Counted from the stretch's first letter, positions 1-6,236 are shown. The stretch is 9,058 nucleotides of DNA from Candidatus Zixiibacteriota bacterium (GCA_030597645.1 JAUVRN010000053.1:1-9058), one strand, 5' to 3'. The notes: generated by a model from the sequence alone, not told the origin. Translations and numbers: made by a program.

Positions 1-67
1 GCGTGAACATCGCCGTCCTGGCCAACATGCTTCGACGGGTACACACCTCACTTTTGTGATCACTCAT
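1..67 (-). CDS. N-terminus of a probable Tat-exported protein (runs off the left edge)
   Basis: Reading leftward from base 67 there is an ATG with an excellent Shine-Dalgarno (AAGGAG, bases 79-74) six bases upstream. Twenty-two codons follow before the window ends: MSDHKSEVCTRRSMLARTAM, then F and T. Residues 10-15 (T-R-R-S-M-L) resemble the twin-arginine consensus S/T-R-R-x-F-L, preceded by a short polar stretch and followed by the beginning of a less polar run. That is how Tat signal peptides start, so the product is probably exported folded, often with a cofactor. The hydrophobic core and the mature protein lie outside the window, so no function can be given. It sits about 110 bases downstream of the ZIP-like gene on the same strand and could be a distal operon member or an independent gene. 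The start is well supported; the Tat reading is an inference from one motif. Confidence 0.62.
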   Translation of the reverse strand, partial: MSDHKSEVCTRRSMLARTAMFT

Positions 68-73
68 TTCAAT

Positions 74-79
74 CTCCTT
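74..79 (-). promoter_or_regulatory. Shine-Dalgarno that fixes the start of the left-edge gene
   Basis: On the minus strand AAGGAG occupies bases 79-74, leaving six bases before the ATG at 67-65. It is the closest match to the anti-SD consensus that I noticed in the window. It is the main reason to accept the truncated reading frame as a real gene. Confidence 0.6.
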
Positions 80-129
80 GTCGGTGTTCAGAACATGACA
101 ACGAGGACCGACACGGAGCAGGATGTGGT

Positions 130-151
130 GGCTGCATGGATGCAGGCAGCC
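130..151. repeat. Small inverted repeat between the ZIP-like gene and the left-edge gene
   Basis: GGCTGC (130-135) is mirrored by GCAGCC (146-151) around a 10-base loop. An alternative nested stem, CTGCA/TGCAG, uses the same bases. It lies 29 bases beyond the ZIP-like stop codon at 180. No T-run follows on either strand, so it is a weak candidate for a terminator or an mRNA-end hairpin. Confidence 0.25.
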
Positions 152-179
152 GTTCGTGGAGCGGTGTATGTCGGGGTCG

Positions 180-1544
180 TTACTCCAACAGCTTGGACGA
201 GATCGCTCCGAGAAATCCCGCAAGCACGCTGAGGCCCACCAGACTGCCGCTGCCCATCAACACCGCCTCCGGAATCATCGCGGCGGCGATCATCGTCAAC
301 ATGGCACCGGCGGCGAGCCCTTCGAGGAACAGCATCCAGGTGTGACTCATTTCCCCGGCCAGTAGATAGCCGACTCCGGCACCGAGTGAGGTTACGACCA
401 GCAACGAGAACCACATCATGAAGATCCGCGGTTTCTTCCAACCTTGCGCCAGCATGTTCGCGGAACTCGACAACGCTTCAGGAAAGTTCGACAAAAAGAG
501 CCCGGCAATCAGCGTAAAGGGGACCACGTAGATAAATCGGACGGTTTCATCTGCTGCAAGCAGGGTTGTCAGCATTCCCAGCATCCCGGCGCCGATCACC
601 AGGCTCTCCGGAATGCCGTCGAGGAGGATCCCCAGCCATATGCCCAAGGGTGATCCGTGGTGCTCCTCCTTCGCCCTTTGCATGAAAGGAACCTCGGGCA
701 CCTCGAGATTACTGACCAGCGAGTCCTTAGCGGTCCTCGTCCAGTTCGACGCCTGCTCAGTGAACTCGGTGATCACCTTCTCGATCTCTCCCAGGCGATC
801 CCTGGCCAGCTCGCGGCAGGCGGCATCGAATTCCGGCGAAATCGTTCTCAACTCGTTGAACCGCTCACGCCTGATCTTGTGCACCGTCACGGGCCCGCGG
901 GCCTCTGCGGTACCCATGGCGGGGGAGTTGGTCACCAGGGGAACGATCCCGAAGATGCCATCAGCGGACGTAAATTCGAGCACCTCGCGTCCGCGTAGGG
1001 TAATGGCCATCGTACCTTCCACGATCAAGAGCGCCTCGTGGATGGGGCTTCCCTCTTTGGCGATGACGGCACCGTCCTTGAACTTAGCGGGCTCCAGCGC
1101 GGACAGCAGCGACTCAATATGATCTGGCGGGAAATCCTGAAACAGCTCTATACGAGATAGCCGATCCAGGATTTGCCTTTTTTCTTCGAGATTCTTCTTC
1201 TTGTAATAGCTCAGCAACGTCGATGTTTTTCGCAGAAATCCCCCCGACTTGTTGAGCATCTTGTCGAGGAAGACATACAGCAATCCGCCCACTATACAAC
1301 CCAGGATCATCGCAAGAAACGCGGCCGTCTGATCATGACCTCCAGAGTGGCCGTCCACCAGCGCGAGTGTTGTCGGTGCAATCAACTCTACCGACAGCGC
1401 GGCCAACAGTGCGCCCGCACCGAAGGCGACCAGAAACGAAATCATTCGCGAGCTGAACCTGAATCGGAGTCCGACCCAGGACCCCAGCGGCAGGGAGACG
1501 GCGCTGAGTGCGCCCAACAAGCAAGCCCAGAGAAAGTATTTCAT
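180..1544 (-). CDS. ZIP-like eight-helix membrane protein with an inserted cyclic-nucleotide-binding-like domain
   Basis: This is a 454-residue inner-membrane protein. Three hydrophobic segments (about 1-24, 33-58, 73-95) are followed by a charged linker, a cyclic-nucleotide-binding-like beta-roll (about 133-235), a polar helix, and five more segments (about 298-322, 336-358, 374-396, 402-426, 432-452). The second half carries ZIP-type motifs: LDGIPESLVIG near 308 and SNFPEALSSS near 352. PEA near 425 in the seventh segment is also ZIP-like. The insert sits between helices 3 and 4, where ZIP metal transporters (PF02535) usually have a histidine-rich loop. The PE of the helix 4 and 5 motifs is kept, but the usual metal-binding histidines are Asp309 and Ser352. 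In the cNMP domain the FGE glutamate is Ile and the phosphate-binding arginine is absent (SPAMGTAEA). A divalent-metal substrate is therefore only an inference. The ATG at 1544 lies 16 bases after the antiporter stop, with GAGG 11 bases upstream, so co-transcription is likely. Confidence 0.85.
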   Translation of the reverse strand: MKYFLWACLLGALSAVSLPLGSWVGLRFRFSSRMISFLVAFGAGALLAALSVELIAPTTLALVDGHSGGHDQTAAFLAMILGCIVGGLLYVFLDKMLNKSGGFLRKTSTLLSYYKKKNLEEKRQILDRLSRIELFQDFPPDHIESLLSALEPAKFKDGAVIAKEGSPIHEALLIVEGTMAITLRGREVLEFTSADGIFGIVPLVTNSPAMGTAEARGPVTVHKIRRERFNELRTISPEFDAACRELARDRLGEIEKVITEFTEQASNWTRTAKDSLVSNLEVPEVPFMQRAKEEHHGSPLGIWLGILLDGIPESLVIGAGMLGMLTTLLAADETVRFIYVVPFTLIAGLFLSNFPEALSSSANMLAQGWKKPRIFMMWFSLLVVTSLGAGVGYLLAGEMSHTWMLFLEGLAAGAMLTMIAAAMIPEAVLMGSGSLVGLSVLAGFLGAISSKLLE

Positions 1545-1560
1545 GATGAATCGCGCCTCA

Positions 1561-3372
1561 CTATCGCGTCACGACAAAAAGCACAAACATGATGACAGTT
1601 GGCACAAGAGCGCCGCCGAGGAGCCCGCCCGGGGATACCGCGCCGCCAAAGTACTTCTTCAGAAGAGCAATGCCGGCAGGGTTGGGCGCGTTCGCGATGA
1701 TGGTCAGCCCGCCACCCGTAACGGCGCCCGCCACCACGGCGTGCTTCAGGGCATCGCTGAAATCGGGCACCAGCGTCGCCAGAAACGTGACGGCGGCGTT
1801 GTCGTTGAAGGCCGTCAGCACGGTGGCCGCAGCCATCAGGGGGACTTCGCCCAGACTTCCCAGAATTGGCGCGATCCACCAGGCCTGCACGCCGCCGTGG
1901 ATCACGAGTCCGGCCAGGAAGAACCCCACGAGCATGGCGGGCTTCAGATCGATTCGGTTCTGGTAGTCCATGCTCACCTGGGCAAACCCCAGAAAGAAGA
2001 GCATCCCAAGCACGAACAGCGGCGGGTGATGCGCCGTGATAATCGTCCAGCCCATGAAGAGGACGTGTACCAGAGTGACCCACGCGGGCACCGGGTCGTC
2101 GCGTTGATCCCAGTCTGGATCAACGAACGGCCCCCGCTGTTCCACCGGCAGCACGACCGGCGCCAGCCGTCGCAGTTCGCGCAGTCTGATCTCTTCGAAT
2201 CTCTGCGCGAATGCCTCCTGTATCAACTCCTCGTCGATGCCCCGGGCACGAAGCTGGGGAACAAACTTCTCTTCAAGCTGTTTCCGGATGCTGTCGCTGA
2301 GATTCTGAATCTGCCGCTCCACCTGCTCGCGAGTGCCGGTTTCGGTCGCGAGGCGCGACCGGAGCTCGGCGAACTGCGCATCCACATACGCACGCCTGAG
2401 GAACCGAGTGTGAATCTCCTGCTTCAGCCTCACGACGGCGTACTTGTCTTCCAGCGTCGCCAGCTCACGGCGGAAGAGCAGGAAGTAGAGCACGTTGGAC
2501 AGGACGATCCCTATCATCGCGATCCAGCCGAAGTGCAAAAGCATGTGGCTCAAGCCCCAGCCCCACGGGGCGGCGACCATGAGGACCGGCGGCGCGGCGA
2601 AGTGTGTCAGTGTGCCACCCACGGAGACGTTGACGAGGAGCAGTCCCAGCGTGGCGTATCGGAACCGGGCGCTCGGTTCGAGTGCATAGAACGTACGTGC
2701 CAGGACCAGCGCCGAGATGGTCATGGCAGCGGGTTCGGTGATGAACGAACCGAGCAGTGGGCCGAGAGTGAGCGTCGCAAACCAGGGCGCCGCCAGGGTT
2801 CCTCCCAGCAGCCCGGCGACGCCCCGGATGATTCCCTCGGTCAGCCGGAGAATCGGGCGTGTAGCGGCGAGTGTCATGATGACCACCACGAACGCCGGCT
2901 CGGTGAAGTTGACCGTCCCGCCCACATAGTGAACGGCCGTGCTCCAGTCGTAAAAGGCGACAATGGCGATCATGAGCGCCACAGCCCAGATGCCGAACAC
3001 CGCCTCGACTTCGCCCAGGAAATGCATGAGCCTGGAGCCGTGATGCACCGAGTCGCGGTTCACCTCGCCGCGCTCGATTCTCTCCTGGTGATGGTGCTCC
3101 CAGCGATGGGAGATGGCCATAAACCGGGAGGTCAGGAACGTGTGAATGATGGCCAGCAGGAAGATGAGGGTGGCCACCAGGTTGAATGGCTCGGCGCCGA
3201 CCCGGTCCTTGAGCACTTCCCAGAGGCCGCCGGTATCGTCGTAGCTCTCGAGCGGGCGGGGAAACGGCTCGGCGTGTTCCGACCCTGTCCCGGCCCAACC
3301 AATCGTCGCGGATCCCATGCTGCACGCCAGCGCGAGCAGTAGAATCGTCGTCAACCCGGTGGTGAGTCGCAT
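1561..3372 (-). CDS. Putative Na+/H+ antiporter (PF07399-like, ion-transporter superfamily)
   Basis: This 603-residue polytopic membrane protein probably exchanges Na+ for protons across the inner membrane. Residues 1-27 look like a cleavable signal peptide (ending GWA), followed by a short periplasmic stretch and about ten hydrophobic segments. Motifs of the putative Na+/H+ antiporter family are visible: ITEPAAMTISALVLA (211-225) in the first half, and FNDNAAVTFLATLVPD (522-537) and IIANAPNPAGIALL (558-571) in the second. The two halves resemble the inverted repeats of NhaD/ArsB-type carriers. Between them, about 300-425, lies a strongly charged, helix-forming stretch rich in Arg, Glu and Gln with probable coiled-coil character; it should be cytoplasmic. 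A purine-rich GGGGGAG lies upstream of the ATG, at a slightly long 11-base spacing. The gene is first in a leftward operon with the ZIP-like gene. Family assignment is confident; the transported ion is taken from the family name and is not proven here. Confidence 0.88.
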   Translation of the reverse strand: MRLTTGLTTILLLALACSMGSATIGWAGTGSEHAEPFPRPLESYDDTGGLWEVLKDRVGAEPFNLVATLIFLLAIIHTFLTSRFMAISHRWEHHHQERIERGEVNRDSVHHGSRLMHFLGEVEAVFGIWAVALMIAIVAFYDWSTAVHYVGGTVNFTEPAFVVVIMTLAATRPILRLTEGIIRGVAGLLGGTLAAPWFATLTLGPLLGSFITEPAAMTISALVLARTFYALEPSARFRYATLGLLLVNVSVGGTLTHFAAPPVLMVAAPWGWGLSHMLLHFGWIAMIGIVLSNVLYFLLFRRELATLEDKYAVVRLKQEIHTRFLRRAYVDAQFAELRSRLATETGTREQVERQIQNLSDSIRKQLEEKFVPQLRARGIDEELIQEAFAQRFEEIRLRELRRLAPVVLPVEQRGPFVDPDWDQRDDPVPAWVTLVHVLFMGWTIITAHHPPLFVLGMLFFLGFAQVSMDYQNRIDLKPAMLVGFFLAGLVIHGGVQAWWIAPILGSLGEVPLMAAATVLTAFNDNAAVTFLATLVPDFSDALKHAVVAGAVTGGGLTIIANAPNPAGIALLKKYFGGAVSPGGLLGGALVPTVIMFVLFVVTR

Positions 3373-3425
3373 CGTGGTCGTCGCTCCCCCTTAGGATTGG
3401 CTGTGGCTATGGAATCTACACCTTC

Positions 3426-3442
3426 GCGTGCGGTGGGCACGC
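3426..3442. repeat. Perfect hairpin in the antiporter 5' region
   Basis: GCGTGC (3426-3431) and GCACGC (3437-3442) form a perfect six-pair GC-rich stem around a five-base GGTGG loop. It is 54 bases upstream of the antiporter start codon. If the transcript starts further upstream, it would form in the leader mRNA. Whether it is an operator, a leader hairpin or chance cannot be told. Confidence 0.35.
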
Positions 3443-3505
3443 AGGAAGTTGCTACCCAAGACTATGATTCGAGCCATGTGGCGCTCCTTCCGCGGTGGCC
3501 TTGCT

Positions 3506-3534
3506 TACATAGACCAGGGAACCCAATGCTGCAA
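3506..3534 (-). promoter_or_regulatory. Weak candidate promoter for the antiporter operon
   Basis: On the minus strand TTGCAG (3534-3529) and TATGTA (3511-3506) are separated by 17 bases. Each hexamer matches the sigma-70 consensus at three positions only. A start here would give a leader of roughly 130 bases that includes the 3426-3442 hairpin. The match is poor and is offered only as the best pair I found. Confidence 0.18.
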
Positions 3535-3662
3535 ATCTGCTCGATATGGCACGATGGGTCTATCCCACTTTGGTGGTATACGGGAGTGGTTGAAGACACC
3601 AGCCCGGTGCGGCTCGCGCCGCTACCGGCGTGTCGAACAATCCGTCTCATTGCTCTTCGTCG

Positions 3663-3675
3663 GATCCCGGGGATC
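3663..3675. repeat. Short perfect inverted repeat GATCC-CGG-GGATC
   Basis: A five-base arm GATCC (3663-3667) is mirrored by GGATC (3671-3675) around CGG. It is within the divergent spacer and lies 25 bases from the larger repeat at 3701. It is short enough to be chance. Confidence 0.25.
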
Positions 3676-3700
3676 AGATGAGGCCTGTATCGCCCCGGGC

Positions 3701-3735
3701 GGGCGCCAGAGCCCCCAGCCGCACCGCTGGCGCCC
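3701..3735. repeat. Nine-base perfect inverted repeat in the divergent spacer
   Basis: GGGCGCCAG (3701-3709) is exactly mirrored by CTGGCGCCC (3727-3735) around a 17-base C-rich loop. This is the longest perfect stem I found in the spacer. It lies about 55 bases upstream of the candidate -35 box at 3791, a position that fits either an operator for the rightward genes or the hairpin of a leftward transcript. No T-run follows on either strand, which argues against a classical intrinsic terminator. Confidence 0.4.
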
Positions 3736-3790
3736 ATTCGCCCACCAACCCCGCCAGGGTTCCCCAATTACCACTAAGGTGGAATAGCCC

Positions 3791-3820
3791 TTGACGGGCA
3801 TTGGCCGGATACTCAATAGA
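3791..3820 (+). promoter_or_regulatory. Candidate sigma-70-type promoter for the L,D-transpeptidase pair
   Basis: TTGACG (3791-3796, five of six matches to the -35 consensus) and AATAGA (3815-3820, three of six to the -10 consensus) are 18 bases apart. Transcription would begin near 3827, giving a leader of about 27 bases before the ATG at 3854. The -35 is good and the -10 weak, as expected of a promoter needing an activator, but this is pattern matching only. Confidence 0.4.
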
Positions 3821-3836
3821 GCGTCCACACATTGAG
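3812..3836. promoter_or_regulatory. Inverted repeat CTCAAT/ATTGAG overlapping the promoter and leader
   Basis: CTCAAT (3812-3817) and ATTGAG (3831-3836) are exact reverse complements separated by 13 bases. The centre-to-centre distance of 19 bases would place both arms roughly on one DNA face, as in many dimeric operators. The left arm overlaps the candidate -10 box. The right arm lies just before the Shine-Dalgarno GAGG (3843-3846), which has seven-base spacing to the start. A repressor site or leader hairpin are both possible. Confidence 0.3.
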
Positions 3837-3853
3837 ATGAATGAGGTACGAAC

Positions 3854-5521
3854 ATGTTGAACCTCCCATATGGATCGCGCCGGCTTCTCCTAGCCCTGCT
3901 TGCGATCTTCGTGACCTCTACGGCCCAGCCCGCCCGGTCGGACGACCGAGATGTACTGCGCCAAAGCATCGAGGCCTTGAATTCGACTGAGAATCCCCAG
4001 GTTGACGGGGCGCCCATCGCGGTCATGCCCGGGATGACCAAGCTCTACGAACGGCGGGCGTACAAACCGATCTGGGACGACCCCGAGACGGTTCGTCAAC
4101 TGTACGAGCAGGTACAGCGATCGATTGAGCACGGACTCAATCCAGAGGACTTCCACGTCGTCCAGCTAGGTTCGCGGCTGAAGACGAGCGGTCAGGCGGA
4201 GACGCCCGAGTATCGGGCCGATACGGAGATCCTCTGCACCGACGCCGTGGCGCGGCTCACCGTCACGCTCCGGTACGGCAAGCTCGACCCGTCCAATCTC
4301 GACCCGGCCTGGAACTTCGACCGGTCGCTCGAATGGCCGAATGTAATTGAAGTGTACGACGTAGCACTCAGCAGCAAGCAGATTGCGGACTCCATCGAAG
4401 CCATGGCTCCCCAGATGGAGGTCTACAGGCAGCTGTGCGATGCGCTCGTGGACTACCGCAAGCTGTCGGATCTCGGGGGCTGGCCACAGGTGCCGGAGGG
4501 CGAAGCCCTGAAGCTGGGATCTGTCGGTCCGCGCGTAGTCGCCCTGCGCGAGCGGCTCGTGGCCACAGGTGATCTGGATCGCTCGGCGGCCACAGAGCCC
4601 GAACGCTTCGATGAGACACTCGAGTCAGCAGTCATAGGTTTTCAGGCCCGACACGGGATCTCTGCCGATGGAATCGTCGGCCCGCGCTGTCTGGAGGAAC
4701 TCAACGTACCTGTCGAGGCAAGGATCGACCAGATCCGCGCCAACCTCGAGCGGGTACGCTGGGTGTTCCGCAAAAACGTGGACGATTTCATCATCGTCGA
4801 CATCGCAGGATACAAGTTGCATCTGGTCAAAGATGGCGAAGAGATCTGGCGCACACCGGTGCAGGTTGGAAAGACCTACCATGCGACGCCGGTGTTCCGC
4901 AGTGAAATCAAATACCTGGTACTCAATCCTACGTGGACGGTTCCTCCCGGCATCCAGCGCAAGGAGATCCTGCCTGCGATACGCAGGGACCCGGACTATC
5001 TGGGCCGCAACAACATGAGTGTCGTGCACGGCGACGGCACGATCGTAGATCCCGCCACCATCGACTGGTCCGCGAGCGATAAGAGTTTTCCCTACTACAT
5101 TCGTCAGGAACCCGGGCCACGCAATGCACTGGGCCAGGTCAAGTTTATCTTCCCCAACAAGTACATGGTCTACCTGCACGACACGCCGAGCAAGAGCCAC
5201 TTCTCTCGTACCGAGCGGGCGTTCAGTCACGGTTGCATCCGCACAGAGAATCCGCTGCATCTGGCCGTGCTTTTGCTCGAAGATCAGGGCTGGGACCGTG
5301 CCAGGGTGGACAGCGTGATTGCCTCGCGCAAGACGACCAGGGTTAACCTCCAAGAGCGTCTGACCGTGATGCTGCTCTATTGGACGGCTCAGGTCGATAC
5401 CGACGGCACCGTGAGTTTTCGCCGGGACCTGTACGGCCGCGACGCACCGATCATTGAGGGTCTCAACGAGCCGTTTCGCGTCGATCCCCCGGCAGGTGCT
5501 CGTGAGACCGTGGAAGGCTGA
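3854..5521 (+). CDS. Murein L,D-transpeptidase, YcbB/LdtD-type architecture
   Basis: This 555-residue periplasmic enzyme probably makes 3-3 cross-links between meso-diaminopimelate residues of neighbouring peptidoglycan stems. Residues 1-29 form a signal peptide (RR, a Leu/Ala-rich core, ending near PARS). About 55-200 is the YcbB scaffold-like region (LYERRAYKPIWDD, SIEHGLNPEDFHV). About 215-285 is a peptidoglycan-binding domain (LKLGSVGPRVVALRERL, FQARHGISADGIVGP). About 311-490 is the YkuD catalytic domain. Active-site residues are visible: His442 in YLHDTPSK, and His459, Gly460, Cys461 and Arg463 in FSHGCIR. Domain order and length match the family (E. coli LdtD is about 600 residues). 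GAGG seven bases upstream supports the ATG. Its stop codon lies directly before the likely start of a second L,D-transpeptidase. I leave the symbol empty because orthology to ldtD cannot be proven here. Confidence 0.92.
   Translation: MLNLPYGSRRLLLALLAIFVTSTAQPARSDDRDVLRQSIEALNSTENPQVDGAPIAVMPGMTKLYERRAYKPIWDDPETVRQLYEQVQRSIEHGLNPEDFHVVQLGSRLKTSGQAETPEYRADTEILCTDAVARLTVTLRYGKLDPSNLDPAWNFDRSLEWPNVIEVYDVALSSKQIADSIEAMAPQMEVYRQLCDALVDYRKLSDLGGWPQVPEGEALKLGSVGPRVVALRERLVATGDLDRSAATEPERFDETLESAVIGFQARHGISADGIVGPRCLEELNVPVEARIDQIRANLERVRWVFRKNVDDFIIVDIAGYKLHLVKDGEEIWRTPVQVGKTYHATPVFRSEIKYLVLNPTWTVPPGIQRKEILPAIRRDPDYLGRNNMSVVHGDGTIVDPATIDWSASDKSFPYYIRQEPGPRNALGQVKFIFPNKYMVYLHDTPSKSHFSRTERAFSHGCIRTENPLHLAVLLLEDQGWDRARVDSVIASRKTTRVNLQERLTVMLLYWTAQVDTDGTVSFRRDLYGRDAPIIEGLNEPFRVDPPAGARETVEG
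5512..5517 (+). promoter_or_regulatory. Shine-Dalgarno GGAAGG supporting a TTG start at 5523
   Basis: GGAAGG lies inside the last codons of the upstream transpeptidase, five bases before the TTG at 5523 and across its TGA stop (5519-5521). This geometry suggests translational coupling. Other in-frame candidates are TTG at 5454 and GTG at 5496 and 5502. They would place part of the N-terminus inside the upstream gene. Confidence 0.5.
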
Positions 5522-5522
5522 T

Positions 5523-6236
5523 TTGCGTAACCGATCCGAACAAGAAAACGGCGCGTCTAGCCTGGGCCGACGTGTGCTGGGGATACTTATTCTGGTGCTA
5601 TCCGGAACAGGGGCACCGAGGGCGGACAGCGTAAGCGTCGACCCGGGAACCATTATCGAGCAGACGACAGGTCTCCGACCTAACGTCCTCGACCTGGCGC
5701 TTCGGGCCTACGGGTATGCTCAGGATTCCAGCATCGTGACGCGTGCGACACTGACAATCATTGACTATGAGCTGCCCTCATACGAAAAGCGTCTCTGGGT
5801 GATCCACATGGACTCGGGACGGGTACTGCACGAAGAGTGGGTTGCACACGGTATGGGCGCGCCACGCGGATCAGGCGGCACCATGACGCACGCCCTGAGC
5901 CTTTCCAACGATGATGGCACCCGCAAGTCCAGTCTCGGACTGTTCATCACGGCCGAGACGTACCAAGGCAAGCACGGATACTCACTCAAGCTCGACGGCC
6001 TGGAGCCGGGGTACAACGATAACGCCCGGCAGCGTTATATCGTGATCCACGGTGCCCACTACGTCACGGCAGAGCGCGCGGAGAATCAACTTATCGGTCG
6101 CAGCTGGGGCTGCCCGGTGCTGCGGCCGGAGATCTCGACAAGTCTGATCGACACGATTAAGGAAGGGTCCGTGCTCTGGGTGTACTACCCGGATCACAAG
6201 TGGTTGAGTGAATCGCGGTTTCTGCAGACGAAGTGA
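5523..6236 (+). CDS. Secreted L,D-transpeptidase catalytic-domain protein (YkuD_2 type)
   Basis: This 237-residue protein (from the TTG) belongs to the murein L,D-transpeptidase catalytic-domain family PF13645. A positively charged N-terminus and a hydrophobic core (about 18-30, LGILILVLSG) ending at APRADS look like a signal peptide, so it should act in the periplasm. The catalytic domain runs from about 75 to the end and shows the family hallmarks: SSLGLFITAETYQGKHGYSL (136-155), LDGLEPGYNDNAR (157-169), IVIHGAHYV (173-181) and GRSWGCPVL (192-200). Cys197 is the predicted nucleophile and His176 a likely partner. The reaction is presumably on tetrapeptide stems of peptidoglycan, either cross-linking or cleavage; the family is poorly characterised. 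It is sequence-wise distinct from its upstream neighbour, so this is not a recent tandem duplication. An alternative TTG start at 5454 would add 23 residues that overlap that gene. Confidence 0.88.
   Translation: MRNRSEQENGASSLGRRVLGILILVLSGTGAPRADSVSVDPGTIIEQTTGLRPNVLDLALRAYGYAQDSSIVTRATLTIIDYELPSYEKRLWVIHMDSGRVLHEEWVAHGMGAPRGSGGTMTHALSLSNDDGTRKSSLGLFITAETYQGKHGYSLKLDGLEPGYNDNARQRYIVIHGAHYVTAERAENQLIGRSWGCPVLRPEISTSLIDTIKEGSVLWVYYPDHKWLSESRFLQTK

Larger units (their letters stand above)
3373..3853. other. 481-base divergent intergenic region, no convincing gene
   Basis: This spacer separates the leftward antiporter operon from the rightward transpeptidase pair and must hold both promoters. 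Short open frames of 94-119 codons exist on both strands. None has a recognisable domain, a good ribosome site or believable amino-acid composition. It contains perfect inverted repeats at 3426-3442, 3663-3675, 3701-3735 and 3812-3836, and a plausible promoter at 3791-3820. Its length exceeds what two simple promoters need, so a regulator-binding region or an unannotated small RNA is possible. Nothing in the sequence proves either. Confidence 0.6.

Noticed and set aside
1543..3342. A 599-codon open frame on the plus strand opposite the antiporter gene
   Set aside because: It is rich in His, Arg, Gln and Glu, with no recognisable domain, and lies fully antisense to a clear antiporter family gene; it is a by-product of GC-rich codon use.
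3547..3562. TGGCAC resembling the -24 element of a sigma-54 promoter
   Set aside because: The GC of the -12 element is missing at the required distance.
3397..3787. Short open frames in the divergent spacer as small genes
   Set aside because: Overlapping frames on both strands, no good ribosome site, no signal or domain, and unnatural composition.
4481..4571. Direct repeat TGGCCACAGGTG at 4481 and 4560 within the first transpeptidase
   Set aside because: The copies are 79 bases apart and out of frame with each other, inside an intact coding domain; chance similarity is the simplest reading.
4625..5653. A 342-codon open frame on the minus strand opposite the L,D-transpeptidase genes
   Set aside because: No domain or believable composition; the opposite strand carries catalytic motifs of a known family.
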